DNA of 64,000 nt from Beverwykella pulmonaria (lineage: Eukaryota; Ascomycota; Dothideomycetes; Pleosporales; Melanommataceae), in the NCBI GenBank assembly GCA_001599595.1, contig BCHH01000002.1, positions 2,260,053 to 2,324,052 on the forward strand. The letters run 5' to 3'. Made by a program: the position numbers and the translations under genes. The stretch's first letter is position 1; each line of letters begins with the position of its first letter. Shown here piece after piece: positions 23,506 through 34,941 of the stretch. Below the pieces are notes generated by a model. It did not search any database. It was not told the DNA's origin and saw nothing but the letters and a program-made list of their open reading frames with translations.

Positions 23506-25387
23506 TCAGTTGAGGATCTCTTGCACACTAACCACAGCTGGCGGGGCCTTACGACTCTTGACACCGTTGACCACAGAAGACCTGGTCACTATGCGGGTGT
23601 GAGCATGTGCCTTCTTGGCCTTTTCCTTGATCTCGGCAATCCTCGCAGCGTCTGACTTGTACTTTGCTACCGTCTCCGGTTTGAGCGCGTAAAGTGTGTG
23701 ATCAGCCTTGTGGTCATGGGCAGCCTCCTTAACGTTGATTTCGATGAATTTATCCGCAATCAAGCATGGGTCTCCTGATCCGTGGTTGTTCTTGGGCACA
23801 TATCGTCTTTCCCTTGTTGTATCCTTGATGCGGTGGAGAAGGGACGCGTGTAAGAGCGCACTCTCGGGAATGTCTCGGGCGCTGGCCATGTTGGGCGGCC
23901 AGGTTTGCAATTTCCACTGTCCCGAACTCTGGAGCTCATATCTTGGGAATAGTGGAACATAGTCTGCCAAAGGTTAGTTTCTTTGTATGTCCGGGGGGTG
24001 GGGGTGAGTAAGGTGTTGCGCTTACCCATGAACTTCCACATCAGAACTTTGAGCCAGCTGGAACCCCGGCCGAAAGACATTGTGTTGTGACGCGACGCCT
24101 TATGTGCCTCTTCTTCGTTAAAGTTATTCTTGAAACCGTCAAGTCGCTTGCTCCATTGAAGTGCGTATGCCTCCTCCTTGGCACCGATCAACTCAAGCTC
24201 GCGGATCATCCAGCTCAGGGGAATATCGCTCATTTGATAGGGGTCCTTTGAGACATCTTTTGTGGCATTCTTGTCGTCCTCTTTGTGAAAGAAGGCCCTT
24301 ACGCCAGCAGTGAAGTTCTGCCACCGACTACGCTGCACCTTTTCTTTCTCTAGCTTGCGTGCTGGCCAACCTCCGCCAACGTCACCGTGATTGCCAGGGA
24401 ACCAGACTTCCTTGACGTCTTCGTCCTTGCCATATTTCTCATGGGTCAGATCCTGGTTCAGCAATGCGGCTTTGAACTTTACGCGGAACTCGTCCACAGC
24501 GACAGCATGTCGTACATGCTCAGCAGTACCGACAACGGAAACTGGCTTTGGAGTTTTTCCGAATGGTGTCTCAAGCACGGCAACACTGCTCACGCAGTCA
24601 AAAATCCCAAGGAAGTAGATCTTAACAGGGGCGTAGCACACTTCCGTATCACCAGGGTGGTAAATCTTGTCACGACGACAGAACGTGCTTGTGAAGTTGT
24701 TCAGCTTGCGCTTTTTGTTCCATGCATCGTTTAGCAGAGGACTCGCCTCATCTGGTTCCAGGGTCTGAGGTCCATCTTTGTCGAACTCTAGGTCTTCTTT
24801 CGCCTGCTCGTACTCCTGGTAGAGAGAATAGGCAAATGGGATCATCTCATCATTACCCTTGGACAGGAGGCCGACTGTGTTGATCATCCGAGACAGAAAG
24901 CGGGCGGTGAAGGCACCCCGTGAGAAACCAAACATGTAGATTTTGGCCCCAGGTTCGTAATAGTTCATAAGAAATTTGTAACCAGCCATCACGTGGGCAT
25001 CAAAGGACGTCGCAATACCCGAGTCGACCGCCCTCGAGATCTTGCTTGCAAAATTGCCGATCATGCCCTTGTTAAGCGAGCCTCCGCTGATGCTATAAGT
25101 GCCAATACCAGCTGTGGAGTTCTAGTCAGCCAAGTTCCTCTTCATCGGTGTGTCCTTCAGCGTTGCAACAGTTCCTGATCTCGGGGATCTGGACAGGAGC
25201 TGCACTTACGCTGGTAGTAGTGGTACTGGTTGTCATCATCTCGGTCCAGCTTATCGTAGATTTTAACAACATTTGTGTCTGAGGTGTTTCCTTGGAAAGT
25301 GTTTCCAGTTCCATCAAAGCAGAGAACAAGCTTGCGGACTTTCTTGTCCGGACTGGGTAACGCTATCGGCGACTCGACATAAGGCAT
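23506..25387 (-). CDS. DUF2235 (Tle1-like) alpha/beta hydrolase
   Basis: Three exons on the minus strand (25387-25210, 25111-24026, 23963-23506) join in frame to about 573 residues. The ATG at 25387 begins [13 protein letters not shown]. Family motifs are the N-terminal [11 protein letters not shown], the segment [14 protein letters not shown] rebuilt by the first splice, the nucleophile elbow [10 protein letters not shown] (about residue 122), FDCVSSVAV, and [13 protein letters not shown] with the catalytic Asp region. This domain is shared with bacterial type VI secretion phospholipase effectors (Tle1) and is common in fungi, where it is uncharacterised. The C-terminal 150 residues are charged and family-variable. 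Predicted cytosolic serine hydrolase; substrate unknown. Confidence 0.9.
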
Positions 25388-26209
25388 TGTGATAGTAGTG
25401 GTAAGGGATCGAACTCGAAATACGAAAGGGCGAAAGGAAGGAAGTCCGAAATCAGGACGAAAAAGCGTTGAATGAGAAAAAAAAAGGCGACGAGAAACCA
25501 TCTACCGATAAAGAAGCAAGAAACCCTGGCAGAAAACGCGAGGCACAAAGACGCACATATATACCTTAGATGAGCACCATCAGGTATCTTATCTGCAAGC
25601 GAGGAGGTCTAGACGCTAGAGCTTTGCGCCCCGAAGACACATTTTGAGCCATGTTCAGCTGGTATGCTGGTATGGTGGTACGGCTTAGCTGCAGAAGGAG
25701 GCTGAATCTCTATTGAAAACAAGCGCTGGCGCAAATTGCCATGCAGGGCTTTGCGAGGCGGCGCTGAAAAAAAGGGGAATTATATGTACGTGTTGTGTAC
25801 TTGACAGCTATTACGCATATACATTCACGCTAGTTACCACTAAACATTCACCCCTTCCCACACGCGCACACCCCCCACCCCCCTAAAAGCTAGGTGCACC
25901 CAGATTGGGGGTGGAGCTAGAAATTATTTCGGTCTTCGCCGATAAAGGTGTCTCTTGTGTTCGATGATGCGAATGAGGTTAGCGGCTCGCGGATATACAT
26001 CCGAATGAAGATTTGTTTATTTGCAAGCCATCTCTGCTTTAAGCAAGGCTGCGTTGCTCAGCTAGTCATTTGTTGTAGTGGATTAGGCCTTAGTGCGTAC
26101 TATTGCGCGTACATCTGGATATGCCTGTTCCCAAGAGCAATAAAATTTTGTAGAAAACAGTCTTTGTTAAATTACGGATATTGCTGCAGCACCTTCTCCT
26201 CTTCATAAT
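25388..26209. other. intergenic, no gene
   Basis: No supported gene. It includes the promoter of the DUF2235 gene, with an A/T homopolymer near 25480-25490, and a CCC-rich patch at about 25860-25885. Confidence 0.35.
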
Positions 26210-26980
26210 TAGGTTTTAGATTATCTTTATGATTATACAGATCTTATAGATCTATTTTACGAGACGCTGGGGATTAGAAGACCTTTATAGCGCCAGAGAA
26301 TAAAAATGAGGAGTCTCAGGAGCAGGTGGAGATTCAGAATATCATTGATTATTATACTAGCAAAGTCGGCTTGAAGAGGATCCTCAGGAGGATGATGAGC
26401 TAGAGCCGTTGCCGGCTGCACGTGACACACTGAAAGCGCTGTCGACTTTGAAGCTTTTTGTGGGGGGCCAGAAGAACTCTACTGCCATTGATATCGATGT
26501 TTTTCATCGCCTTGACCGATCCTCAACCTGGCAGTCACAAAAGTGTGCAAACAAACGGCTCTAGAGGCCTATTTACGCCCAAATAGACTCTATTACAGCA
26601 GAGATGGATAGTGTCACGAGAGGCTATCTGTAGTGATGAACAAGGATCAATTGACTATCGAAACTACGGATACAATCTCAGGTGCGATAAATTATCATAC
26701 AAGACGTTGCGTGAGGAGCTCAACCAGAGGTCCTTCGCGTTCCATAAGTACCTGGCCTGGTTTGTGCGTCAGGGGTCTGATTCGTGCGCGGGCTCGGTTA
26801 AGCATTCCAGGTTAGGCCGGCTAGTTGGAGTCAGTACTGGTCGGGACCGTCGTTCGGGGGGTACTGTGTCGTAGAGTACAGTACCCTTGACAGTGTCACT
26901 CCGTGACAGGTAGCTAGAAGATGCTTTATAATCAATCTACTTATCTAATAATTCAATACAACGGTCAAATTCTTCTGTAG
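26210..26980. mobile_element. degraded mobile-element remnant, possible solo LTR
   Basis: Short plus-strand pieces in changing frames (for example ALSTLKLFVGGQ and ENKNEESQEQ near 26290-26500) look like a decayed transposase tail. Further right, inverted repeats occur: GTACTGT/ACAGTAC with a 10-base loop at 26861-26884, and TGTCAC-TCC-GTGACA at 26894-26908. The element TGTCACG also appears at 26612. TG...CA-type ends of this form are usual for fungal retroelement LTRs. Family and borders cannot be fixed by eye. Confidence 0.35.
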
Positions 26981-27097
26981 AGGTACTACCGCTATATCGA
27001 GAGGCGACTGTATACTGATAGAAGTCTCTGTCTCACCCGCGCATCTGAGTTTTCATTGAGATCCAATGGGTCTCCGAAAGGCCTCCTCGTCCTACTT

Positions 27098-28367
27098 TCA
27101 CCTCGATTGTGACCTCGTGACTGGGCGAGCGCCCGAAGACGTGAGCCGACTGCGACTCAGATAGGTGCCATCTTCGATATGAGCTCGCCGTGTCTGACGT
27201 TCCAGCTGTTCATCTTCGTCCTCAGACCAAAGCTTCTCTGGAGATCTCGCTCGCTTGCGGCTGGGCTTGAATGCGGGGATAGGATCGGGCATACTGTCTG
27301 GAGGCTCTGCGGAGCTCTTGTCGTGATCCGTTTGGATTCGTTCAGCAACACATAACGCGTCGTGAAGTTCTTTATGAGAGATCACAATCTCTGGGTCTGG
27401 GTCGTCGGGAAGCAGAGCCGACTGGGGACAAAAGTCAGAAAGACGTAGGGTAAGCGTGCCGGGTTTATGGCGAGAGAGGGTGGACTTCCTCTTTCGTGGC
27501 TGACGAAAGGCTACGTCTTCGGCCCGAGCAATGACATCGCTCCACAACTGCTCATCCTCCTCCACCTTGGTATACACGAAAACAGAGTAGGTAGACATGG
27601 GTGATTTGAACGCGTGCTTTCGAGCGGTACGGCTTTGGTGTTCGAGATTGATGGTGATGACAGTGCGAGTTCCGGCTTTGGTGTTTTCGATCCAGTCACG
27701 AGCGATCTCCTTGACATCGTCATTTCTTTGGCTGTTAGCCACCTCGATGACCAGTGGTGGGTACTTGTACCCGGTAAAGTGGAACTGGCCGTCTGGAGAC
27801 CTTTTGCTGACTGGGTCAAGACGGGTGTCGGATGTGCTTGCTCGGTGTATCGAGTTGATCAGGGAGGCCAACCGGCTAGGCTGTTCTGGTTCGGGGCTGG
27901 GGTCTGCGGTTTCTGACTGCGAAGAGCCATCATCTGGTACATGTATGTCTGCTTCCTCTCGCGACTGATGTAGGCGGCATATTTCGTCCTGGGCAGCAAG
28001 CTTCAGTTTCTGTTCGATTAGGATCTCGAGGTGGTTGGCGAATACGTCATGACGCGCGTCGGGTATGCGAAGCGTCAAGCGCTGATCGAGTTCGCTGTAA
28101 TTGTATCGGACTTTATCATCTATCCAGGACTTGAGGCGCGGGGTGGTTGAGAGGGCGTCTTCCAAACAGAAAAAATCCAACGGCGACAAGTCGAACCCCT
28201 GCCGGTCCTGTGCACGGGTGGTATGGTTGTAGTGCGCCGAGAGCGCCCGCAGCACGGCTAGGGTGAGTTTGGATATGTGCGGGCCAGATTTCGTGATTGA
28301 GGTTGAGGAGGACGATGAGTGCGATACGGAGAGGTTGGGGCTCTCCGGAGGCGTGGTGGGGAGGGTA

Positions 28368-28402
<35 letters not shown>

Positions 28403-28441
28403 GGTAGTTGTGATGTGCCGTGAAGCCGGTGGAGTGGACAT
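27098..28441 (-). CDS. hypothetical protein with PD-(D/E)XK-like segment
   Basis: One uninterrupted minus-strand frame of about 447 residues. The ATG at 28441 (MSTPPASRHI) is chosen; the frame extends further upstream but without another ATG. Order: a poly-Thr run (about residues 11-27), a Ser/Pro-rich linker, a helical region (LTLAVLRALSAHY, LEDALSTTPRLKSW), then YKYPPLVIEVANSQ with VITINLEH downstream, and a basic C-terminus (KPSRKRARSPEK). The core resembles fungal proteins with a Uma2/restriction-endonuclease-like fold, in which the Glu of IEVANSQ would be catalytic. No reaction is known. The C-terminal basic motif suggests nuclear location. The nuclease-fold assignment is inference. Confidence 0.7.
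28368..28400. repeat. GTC/GAC trinucleotide microsatellite
   Basis: Eleven perfect GTC units on the plus strand, continuing into degenerate GTG/GTA/GTT units to about 28415. On the minus strand it encodes the poly-threonine tract of the overlapping gene, so length changes would alter the protein without shifting the frame. Confidence 0.95.
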
Positions 28442-28931
28442 GTGTATAGAAACAGCTGGGTTGCAGCTTGAGGGGAGAGAATCGGAAATCGGAGAAACTA
28501 TAGCCTTCAGGATGCCTACCTCATGACTCACACATACTGTGAAATAGATGTCTATCTCCGTTGTAGCAGATCCCTCCTGTTGGAACAAGCTGCACTAGGT
28601 CAATCGCAATTCGGTTGAATTGCCTTGTTGATTGATAGTTAGGTTCTCGTCTGCTAACCTGAGCTTGTGTACAGATAGCAGGACTCTGAAACAAGAATGA
28701 TTCGAGTACGAAGCGGGTGCTTGGAGCTGAAGCTCAATCACTTACGAGGTACAGGTGCGCCATTACGCTAGAATAACCATTCAATGAGCATAGCAACGTT
28801 CCAGCGCTTAGAAGCGGCAATCTCCGTTCAGCTCAGATGCGAGCAACTCAGGAGGGAATATATGTAAAAGCGCAACATTGAAGCTGAAGCGTTCCTCACC
28901 GATTCTGTCAACCTCAAGCCATCAACCAGAA
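28442..28931. other. divergent promoter region
   Basis: About 0.5 kb between the start of the minus-strand nuclease-like gene and the start of the plus-strand cysteine-rich membrane protein gene. No further gene seen; probably the promoters of both. Confidence 0.4.
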
Positions 28932-29850
28932 ATGTCTTTTCAGCACTTGATGGTACGCATCCTACTCCTTTCCATCGCTGCAGCCTGGCAGGGCATAGTG
29001 CTTGCCTCGCGGCCTTGCTATTATCCAGACGGCACTTATCAGTCGTTTGACATGCCGTGCTACCCTAATCAGGCCGAGAGTATCTGCTGCGGCAAGGGTC
29101 ATACGTGCATGTCGAACAATCTTTGCCGATGGCCAGACAGCCAGATGGCGCCCGGCTATGCCTATGTTAGAGGTAGCTGCACTGATAAAACATGTTAGAT
29201 GCCACGATCGCTCACTCTGGTTTCTTAATGCTGATTGTTGGCAGGGGGTAACCCAGACTGCGGGCGGACATGTGCCAATGGTGATCCAGATTTTTGAGAA
29301 GTCCTTTGAATAAAGTCCTAACTCGCACATAGTCTACCCAAGCTCTTGGGATGTCATCAGTGCCTGCCCAGGAGGGAAATTCTGCTGCATGATCGGCAAC
29401 AACGCAACGGCGTGCTGCGGCAGCGCGTTCAGTCTCGACGTTGCAGCTACAACCGTGACTATCATACCATGGATCGATTCCCCAACAATGTCACCTAATA
29501 TGGCCCCGCCAACAGTTACCGCTCCAACAGTTACCGTTCCAACAGTTACCGCTCCAACAACGAATACTCCCGCGCCGGGACATGGGTCCAACAAAATTGC
29601 TATCGGGGTCGGTGTTGGTGTATCATCGGGCGTGGTACTACTACTCGCTCTTGCATTTGGGGGATTCCTTTGGAGAAGGAAGCAGAAGAAGAGGGCTCGG
29701 GTTGGCATTAAAACCTCTCCATACCCGACGGTACAGAAGGAAGTCGAGATAAATGCGAAAGTCGCTCCTGAGAGCGGCGCACTCCCTGAGTTAGAAGGGC
29801 AGCCTAGGACACGATATGTTGAGCTAGACGCGAATCTGACGAGAAAGTGA
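28932..29850 (+). CDS. cysteine-rich single-pass membrane protein
   Basis: Three exons (28932-29193, 29245-29280, 29333-29850) join in frame to about 271 residues. The start is followed by a signal peptide (ILLLSIAAAWQGIVLA). The ectodomain is rich in paired cysteines: RPCYYPDG, MPCYPNQAESICC, NNLCRWPD, then, across the splices, DCGRTCANVYPSSWDVISACPGG-KFCC and ACCGS. A Pro/Thr/Val stalk of pentapeptide repeats follows, then a transmembrane helix (IGVGVGVSSGVVLLLALAF), a basic stop-transfer (WRRKQKKR) and a short cytosolic tail. The family is common in ascomycetes and has the shape of a surface sensor or wall protein, but no function is known. Both donors (GTTAGA, GTGATC) are weak, so the small middle exon is tentative. 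Confidence 0.72.
29509..29553 (+). repeat. three 15-bp tandem repeats in coding sequence
   Basis: Three copies of a unit CCAACAGTTACCGCT (the middle copy ends GTT) encode PTVTA, PTVTV, PTVTA in the stalk of the cysteine-rich membrane protein. In-frame unit length allows stalk-length variation. Confidence 0.9.
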
Positions 29851-30176
29851 AGATTAGAATAATAGTTGTACTTTTATCTTGACAACAAATGTCCTCTAGC
29901 CTTTGCAATACACCTCACAGACAGCAGAAACCATTGTTCGTTCTAACTCGATGGGAAGAATTGCAGACAGACACGAAACAATGCCGCAGAATCAGACCAA
30001 GGCTGGAACCCTTAATCACTTTCCGTTGGGGAAATTGGGAGATAGTGCTACAAGAATTTCGATTACTACATGGCCGTTATGAACTCACATTAATTCGGGA
30101 TTAAATTTACACTACTCCGCAAACACAAATGCGAACAATTCCTAACACCGGTTGTCATACATATATTATTTGTCAT
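29851..30176. other. convergent 3' intergenic
   Basis: Lies between the 3' ends of a plus-strand and a minus-strand gene. No coding frame supported; presumed terminators. Confidence 0.4.
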
Positions 30177-32146
30177 TCAAGCCCCCTTCGTCTTCTCTAG
30201 GATAGTTTTGATCATTTCATTGCCTAGTCTTGTGGCTTCAGGGAACCGTGGCTCGAAATACGTTTGTATTGTTTCAAATTTCTCGCGGTAGCCGTCGAAG
30301 TGGCCGAGGGAGACGCGGGAACTCCAGTCCTTTCGCAAACCGTCAGCCCATGAACCTTTACAATACGGATAGGGAGGAAAGGGAGTAGAGCGAGGGGACG
30401 TAGCTTACTCTCGCCGCAAACGTAAACTCCAGATCATCGGCACGGAACGTGTTGTCTTCGATTGCAGTATCGATACACTCATCCAATAGCTCGGGTTTGC
30501 GGAACAAGTACTCTGTGATGCCGAGCCACATGCGGAACAACTGTCCTCCATATCAGCACCACTCTCACCATCTCACAAAGTAATGGTGACTTACAGGCGT
30601 TGAGCAAATCATATGATCATACGGCACAATGCCCAGCTTCCACCAACAATCCACCATGGCTAATAAACTCAAATGATTATTTTTCAACCTCTTCTCTGGG
30701 ATCTCGCCCAGGCTGAACCGATCCAGAACCTCATCGTCTAGCAACAATTCCTTCTTCCTGTCCTCTTCTCTAAATACTGCTTTTCCTGCCGTATAGATCC
30801 GCTCGCGGAGCTCTTCGCGGTGGCCTGCAAGCATCAATTTGAACAATTCAGTCACAGACTCGGCGTACTGCTTGATCTGCTTCTGGGCGTCGGGGTTGAG
30901 GATCGCAAGGCCGGCATAGACGTGCCATTTATTCGAATAGATGCGCAGTGTGACATTAATTTTAACATTCTCGATACCACCGATGTAGCGGGGGGATTCC
31001 CAGGGGAACATTTTGCTGGCGGACCAGGCGGCACCCATGCTGAAGGTTGTTAGCGGGGAAGGGACTGGTGGGGTGGGTCGGGTACCTGAGGAAGGCAGCG
31101 TGCGTAACGGCTTGTGTATCCGCGGTTATGCGGTCGTGTTGTTCGCGGGTCAGGTAGACATGCTTGGACTGGAGGCAGGAGAGCACGTTCTCGACGAAAG
31201 CGAAGTCAGCATCGGATGCGCGGTGTTTGATCAGAACCTGCGATTGATTAGTCTCTAGATTTTGGAAGGAATAAGAGAGCAATACCAATGGCTGCCCTTT
31301 CGGATCAACACCAGGGCCATGGAGGGAATGACAAGATACGATGGCAACGTCGGCAGGGAGATGCTTTTCAAAGGCAGCGATTTCGGGGGCTTTGCAAGAC
31401 GTTTGACCGCCGACAATGGCTCCTAGTTTCGTAGCTAGTATGTCTCATGTTAGTACAAAGATCAAATGCATGCAGAAACACAGCGTACAAGGTCCAAATG
31501 CCTTTACGACAGCATCGATATTTTTGGCTTCAACGCTGTAAATGATGTAGTCGCTGCAACGAGAAACGAGATGACCGCTGCGCAGAATTTTAACTTTGGG
31601 CTGGAACGAGCTCAGTAACTTTCTATTGAACATGATATATAGATGCTATCCTACGTTTTCCCGATACTCCTCTACCAACGCATCGAACTTGTCCGGCAGA
31701 TCGCAAGCATTGACCCTGGGAACAACCAAATATTAGCCTTGACGGAGCGAGTGGGATCGATATGATTGATCTATGAGGCACATAGGTTAGCTTTAACCCT
31801 CCTGAATGAGTTCAGGAAGCGACAAGGGGACAATGATGTGTTCAGAGTTGTATAAAAGTTAGGTAGCGAGAATTTACATCAGTGACAGCAGCAAGCCTGG
31901 TTCCTGCGTCCAAGACGGCAACAGGATAGACTTGCCGCCATACTCGAGCCAAATGCACTCACGGTCATCATATCACAGAGGATGAGAGTAGTAGGGAGCA
32001 GACTTACAAAGATGCAGCTTGGGGAAGCTGGCACGCGAGCAGAGCAGCGAGAAGACCTACTTCCAGCCTGCGTTGCTCAGCCGCGTCGCGTACAACTTCC
32101 CCATGTCCCCCATCCCGATAATGCCAATGCTCTTGTCATGGTCCAT
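30177..32146 (-). CDS. TYR1: prephenate dehydrogenase (NADP+)
   Basis: Tyrosine biosynthesis: oxidative decarboxylation of prephenate to 4-hydroxyphenylpyruvate. Minus-strand exons: 32146-32061, 31715-31655, 31600-31489, 31434-31286, 31237-31086, 31039-30595, 30540-30409 and a last exon from about 30365 to 30177. The N-terminal Rossmann motif is IGIIGMGDMG. Later family segments are KVNACDLPDKF, GHLVSR, DYIIYSVEA, GAIVGGQTS, SCHSLHGPG and the helical domain with HDRITADTQAVTHAAFLSMG. All junctions but the last join in phase; exon 7 ends in phase 0 at AAR, while the evident continuation (SWADGLRKDW) needs one more base with the only visible acceptor. Either the junction is unusual or there is a single-base discrepancy. 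About 440 residues, the normal fungal length. The uS11 gene starts 228 bp away on the other strand. Confidence 0.93.
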
Positions 32147-32374
32147 GCTGGATATCGCTCACAAAAAGTGAGTGAGTGTTGTGAGTGTCAAGGCATGGTG
32201 GTGGAGAGGAAAGGTCGAAGAAAAAGCTTTGCGAAAATTAGTGTCGGCGAGAGGTCGCGCTAGTGGAGAAAGGTTTTGCCGGGAACCGCCCACAACAAAT
32301 ATCTCCAAAAGTTCCCCTCGCTTGTCCACATTCACGAACCGCCAGCCGACGTCGACGATCACCACACAGCAATC
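32147..32374. promoter_or_regulatory. shared divergent promoter, TYR1 / uS11
   Basis: Only 228 bp separate the two start codons, so one short region must serve a tyrosine-pathway gene and a highly expressed ribosomal protein gene. No specific binding site was identified with confidence. Confidence 0.6.
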
Positions 32375-32933
32375 ATGCCTCCCAAGAAGAAGGTCGAGCG
32401 CGGCGCTCAGGAAAACATCCAGGTAATTATTCACTGAAATCGCGAAGAATAGCCATTCTAATATCTTGACAGCTTGGACCCCAAGTCCGCGAGGGCGAGC
32501 TCGTCTTCGGCGTTGCCCGCATTTTTGCGTCCTTCAACGACACCTTCGTCCACATCACCGATCTGTCCGGCCGCGAAACCATCTCCCGAGTCACCGGTGG
32601 AATGAAAGTCAAGGCCGACCGTGACGAATCCTCTCCCTACGCCGCCATGTTGGCAGCCCAGGACGTCGGTATGTAGAATATTACAGCCTCAAGGCGGGGC
32701 GCATGTACTAACAGAGTGTAGCCGCCCGCTGCAAGGAACTCGGCATCTCTGCCCTCCACGTCAAAATTAGGGCTACTGGTGGAAACGGCACCAAAACCCC
32801 CGGCCCTGGTGCCCAGTCCGCTCTCCGTGCTCTCGCCCGTGCTGGCATGCGCATCGGACGTATCGAGGACGTTACACCCACCCCGTCCGATTCGACGAGA
32901 AGGAAGGGTGGTCGTCGTGGTCGTCGTCTCTGA
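32375..32933 (+). CDS. RPS14: 40S ribosomal protein uS11 (S14)
   Basis: Small-subunit ribosomal protein that binds the 18S rRNA platform. Three exons, 32375-32422, 32473-32668 and 32722-32933, give 151 residues. Sequence is almost invariant among eukaryotes: [47 protein letters not shown], then [19 protein letters not shown] and [19 protein letters not shown] ending in basic GRRGRRL. The early intron after codon 16 is typical of fungal ribosomal genes. A single confident start, [10 protein letters not shown]. Confidence 0.97.
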
Positions 32934-33194
32934 GCTTTTGTGGTTACAACATTTGTGGTTACATGGTGCTGGAGAATGGCATGAGATACGGCTTCATGAC
33001 CCATATCAAAATTACGCGGGGAACGGCCTTGGCCTGGTCTCCATGTTGAGCTCGGGTCGAATGACTTGGTCAAGTTACATCAACAGAATCCTTTCTACAT
33101 GAAACGGGTTCCCTGCAACTGCAATCGAGTGCTCCGGTCCGTGATGTGCCCGTGCTATTTTGCATATTACAATATCTACTCTAGGTTCGTGAAG

Positions 33195-34244
33195 TTATAT
33201 GTGGACAACCTGCACTGGATTACCCAATTTTCCAGTGTTGCCGTGCATCTGCGCCGCATTTATCATGATGGTACTGGGCCCTTGGCCTCCCCAGACCTTG
33301 TCCCATATCAAATCTCTTACGCCTCGATATCCAATTTGGATGATACTGAGCCATAACCTTGGATTGAGCAGCCCGTGCGACCATTTTGACTTCACTTCCA
33401 TACCATTGACAAATGCGTCATGGCACCCACCCCACCAAACCACAGTTTGTCCTGCTCCCCAATGCACATGCCCAAAGATATGCAAAGCCGGTTTTATACG
33501 CTTCACCTCCTTCAGGAGATGCTCGCACCCCATTCCATCCGGCATTGGCAGATCTAAATGGTACTTCGGCGGTGTATGCGTAATCAGGATATCCGTATCC
33601 TCAGGCACTGTCTCCGACCAAGCATCTCTACCTCTGGGATACTGAAATGCATGCACCGACATTGGCCCACAAGCCGGTATTTGCGGTGCGCCATACAACC
33701 GTATTCTCCTATGCCTTGTTGCGGCTAGCAAGTGTGTTCTCGAGTCCGCATCTGAGCTCTCGACTGCGATTGTGAGACTAAGTCTCCGGTGCTGAAGATA
33801 GTGCACCCTCTTCCAGTCTATCTCACCCTCGCGCTGGCCATCTGAAAGAGAGGGCCGAGTGCGAGGATCGAGATATGTATCGTGGTTCCCCGAGATCACC
33901 ACAATCTCCTTATGTGGTAGTGAACAGAGCCAATCCACCTGCTTCTGGATCTCAGCGACACTGCCATCATTCGTGAGGTCTCCCGCATGGATCAGAATAT
34001 CTCCCGGAGGTATGTCTTCAGGGATGTGTGTATGTGTGTCTGATATGCAGACTACGCAAATTGGAGGCTCTGAGGGTGTCGGGGAGGAGCGTAGGTATGT
34101 GACGAGGTGGAAGGCGTGGTAGAGGAGGAGCTTCACGGGCGCGCGGAGGAAGAGAAGGGGAAGCGGCGTGGGTTCAAAGGGGTCGGCAGCTTGGGATGTC
34201 TGCTGCTGCCGACAAAGCCTTTCGGTGAGGGATCCGAAGACCAT
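33195..34244 (-). CDS. calcineurin-like metallophosphoesterase
   Basis: One exon, 349 residues, from ATG 34244 to 33195. Metal-binding blocks are in the standard order: CISDTHTH, HAGDLTNDG, ISGNHD, LITHTPP and IFGHVHWGAG. This fits the fungal Ser/Thr-type metallophosphatase group related to mammalian MPPED1/2 (metallophosphoesterase domain proteins). The N-terminal 50 residues include a hydrophobic stretch (LLFLRAPVKLLLYHAFHLV) that might attach it to a membrane. The substrate is not predictable. It converges with the uS11 gene, 261 bp between stop codons. Confidence 0.9.
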   Translation of the reverse strand: MVFGSLTERLCRQQQTSQAADPFEPTPLPLLFLRAPVKLLLYHAFHLVTYLRSSPTPSEPPICVVCISDTHTHIPEDIPPGDILIHAGDLTNDGSVAEIQKQVDWLCSLPHKEIVVISGNHDTYLDPRTRPSLSDGQREGEIDWKRVHYLQHRRLSLTIAVESSDADSRTHLLAATRHRRIRLYGAPQIPACGPMSVHAFQYPRGRDAWSETVPEDTDILITHTPPKYHLDLPMPDGMGCEHLLKEVKRIKPALHIFGHVHWGAGQTVVWWGGCHDAFVNGMEVKSKWSHGLLNPRLWLSIIQIGYRGVRDLIWDKVWGGQGPSTIMINAAQMHGNTGKLGNPVQVVHI

Positions 34245-34941
34245 CACCGTTGGCGTCAAATGGGTCGGGTTAGGGAATGGTAGTAGAATTATTTGGGGAT
34301 TGATGGAGTGACCAGGACCTTGCCAGGGTCCAAGGCCCGTGCACTAGCTAAGCGCCACTCACAACTAGCTCATGGATCTCCTCGCTTTCGATATGAGGGG
34401 TGACGATGTTGTAAATTGTACGAACCCTTTCAGCGCATCGGATGGAGCTATACCTTTCCATCGGCTATATATTTAGGCCTTCCTGCTTCAGGACAGAACA
34501 CCGTGGAAGTGACGACGAATTGTATCTAATGTGGCTGTGCCGTGAGGCTTGACTCGACTTTCGAGCACGACCACCTCCTACACCTGCCTGCACGAGGCGT
34601 TCTCCATCTCCTCGATACCTCGGGCCCACGCCTCAATCATGTCTCAAAAAGATCAGGTTGGTGGTGCGACAGACCTTAATTGGACCACTTAATTCACACT
34701 GCAGCATCTCACCGGTCGATAATGTCGACCAGGCTCCAGATTGGCCTCAGAGATGCAGGCCGATCTCGAGGCCGTGGAGGCTGAGCTGGGCGGCTACATG
34801 GTTTCAAAGTCGCCTTGCCAGAACGTTGTGGGTTTAAGTGTGGCCTGTTTCCTGTTCTTGTTCCATTGCTTTATGTTTTGTCGCATTTTCAGTGCCGTGC
34901 ATCCAAGAAGAGTCACCATATAGGGAACAAAATCGTCCAGT
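34245..34941. other. divergent promoter / 5' leader with a uORF
   Basis: About 0.7 kb between the metallophosphatase and the HeLo-pseudokinase start codons. An 18-codon open frame begins at ATG 34639 (ends 34692) and another ATG occurs at 34755 in a different frame. Either could act as an upstream ORF, or a spliced leader may remove them. No other gene. Confidence 0.4.
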
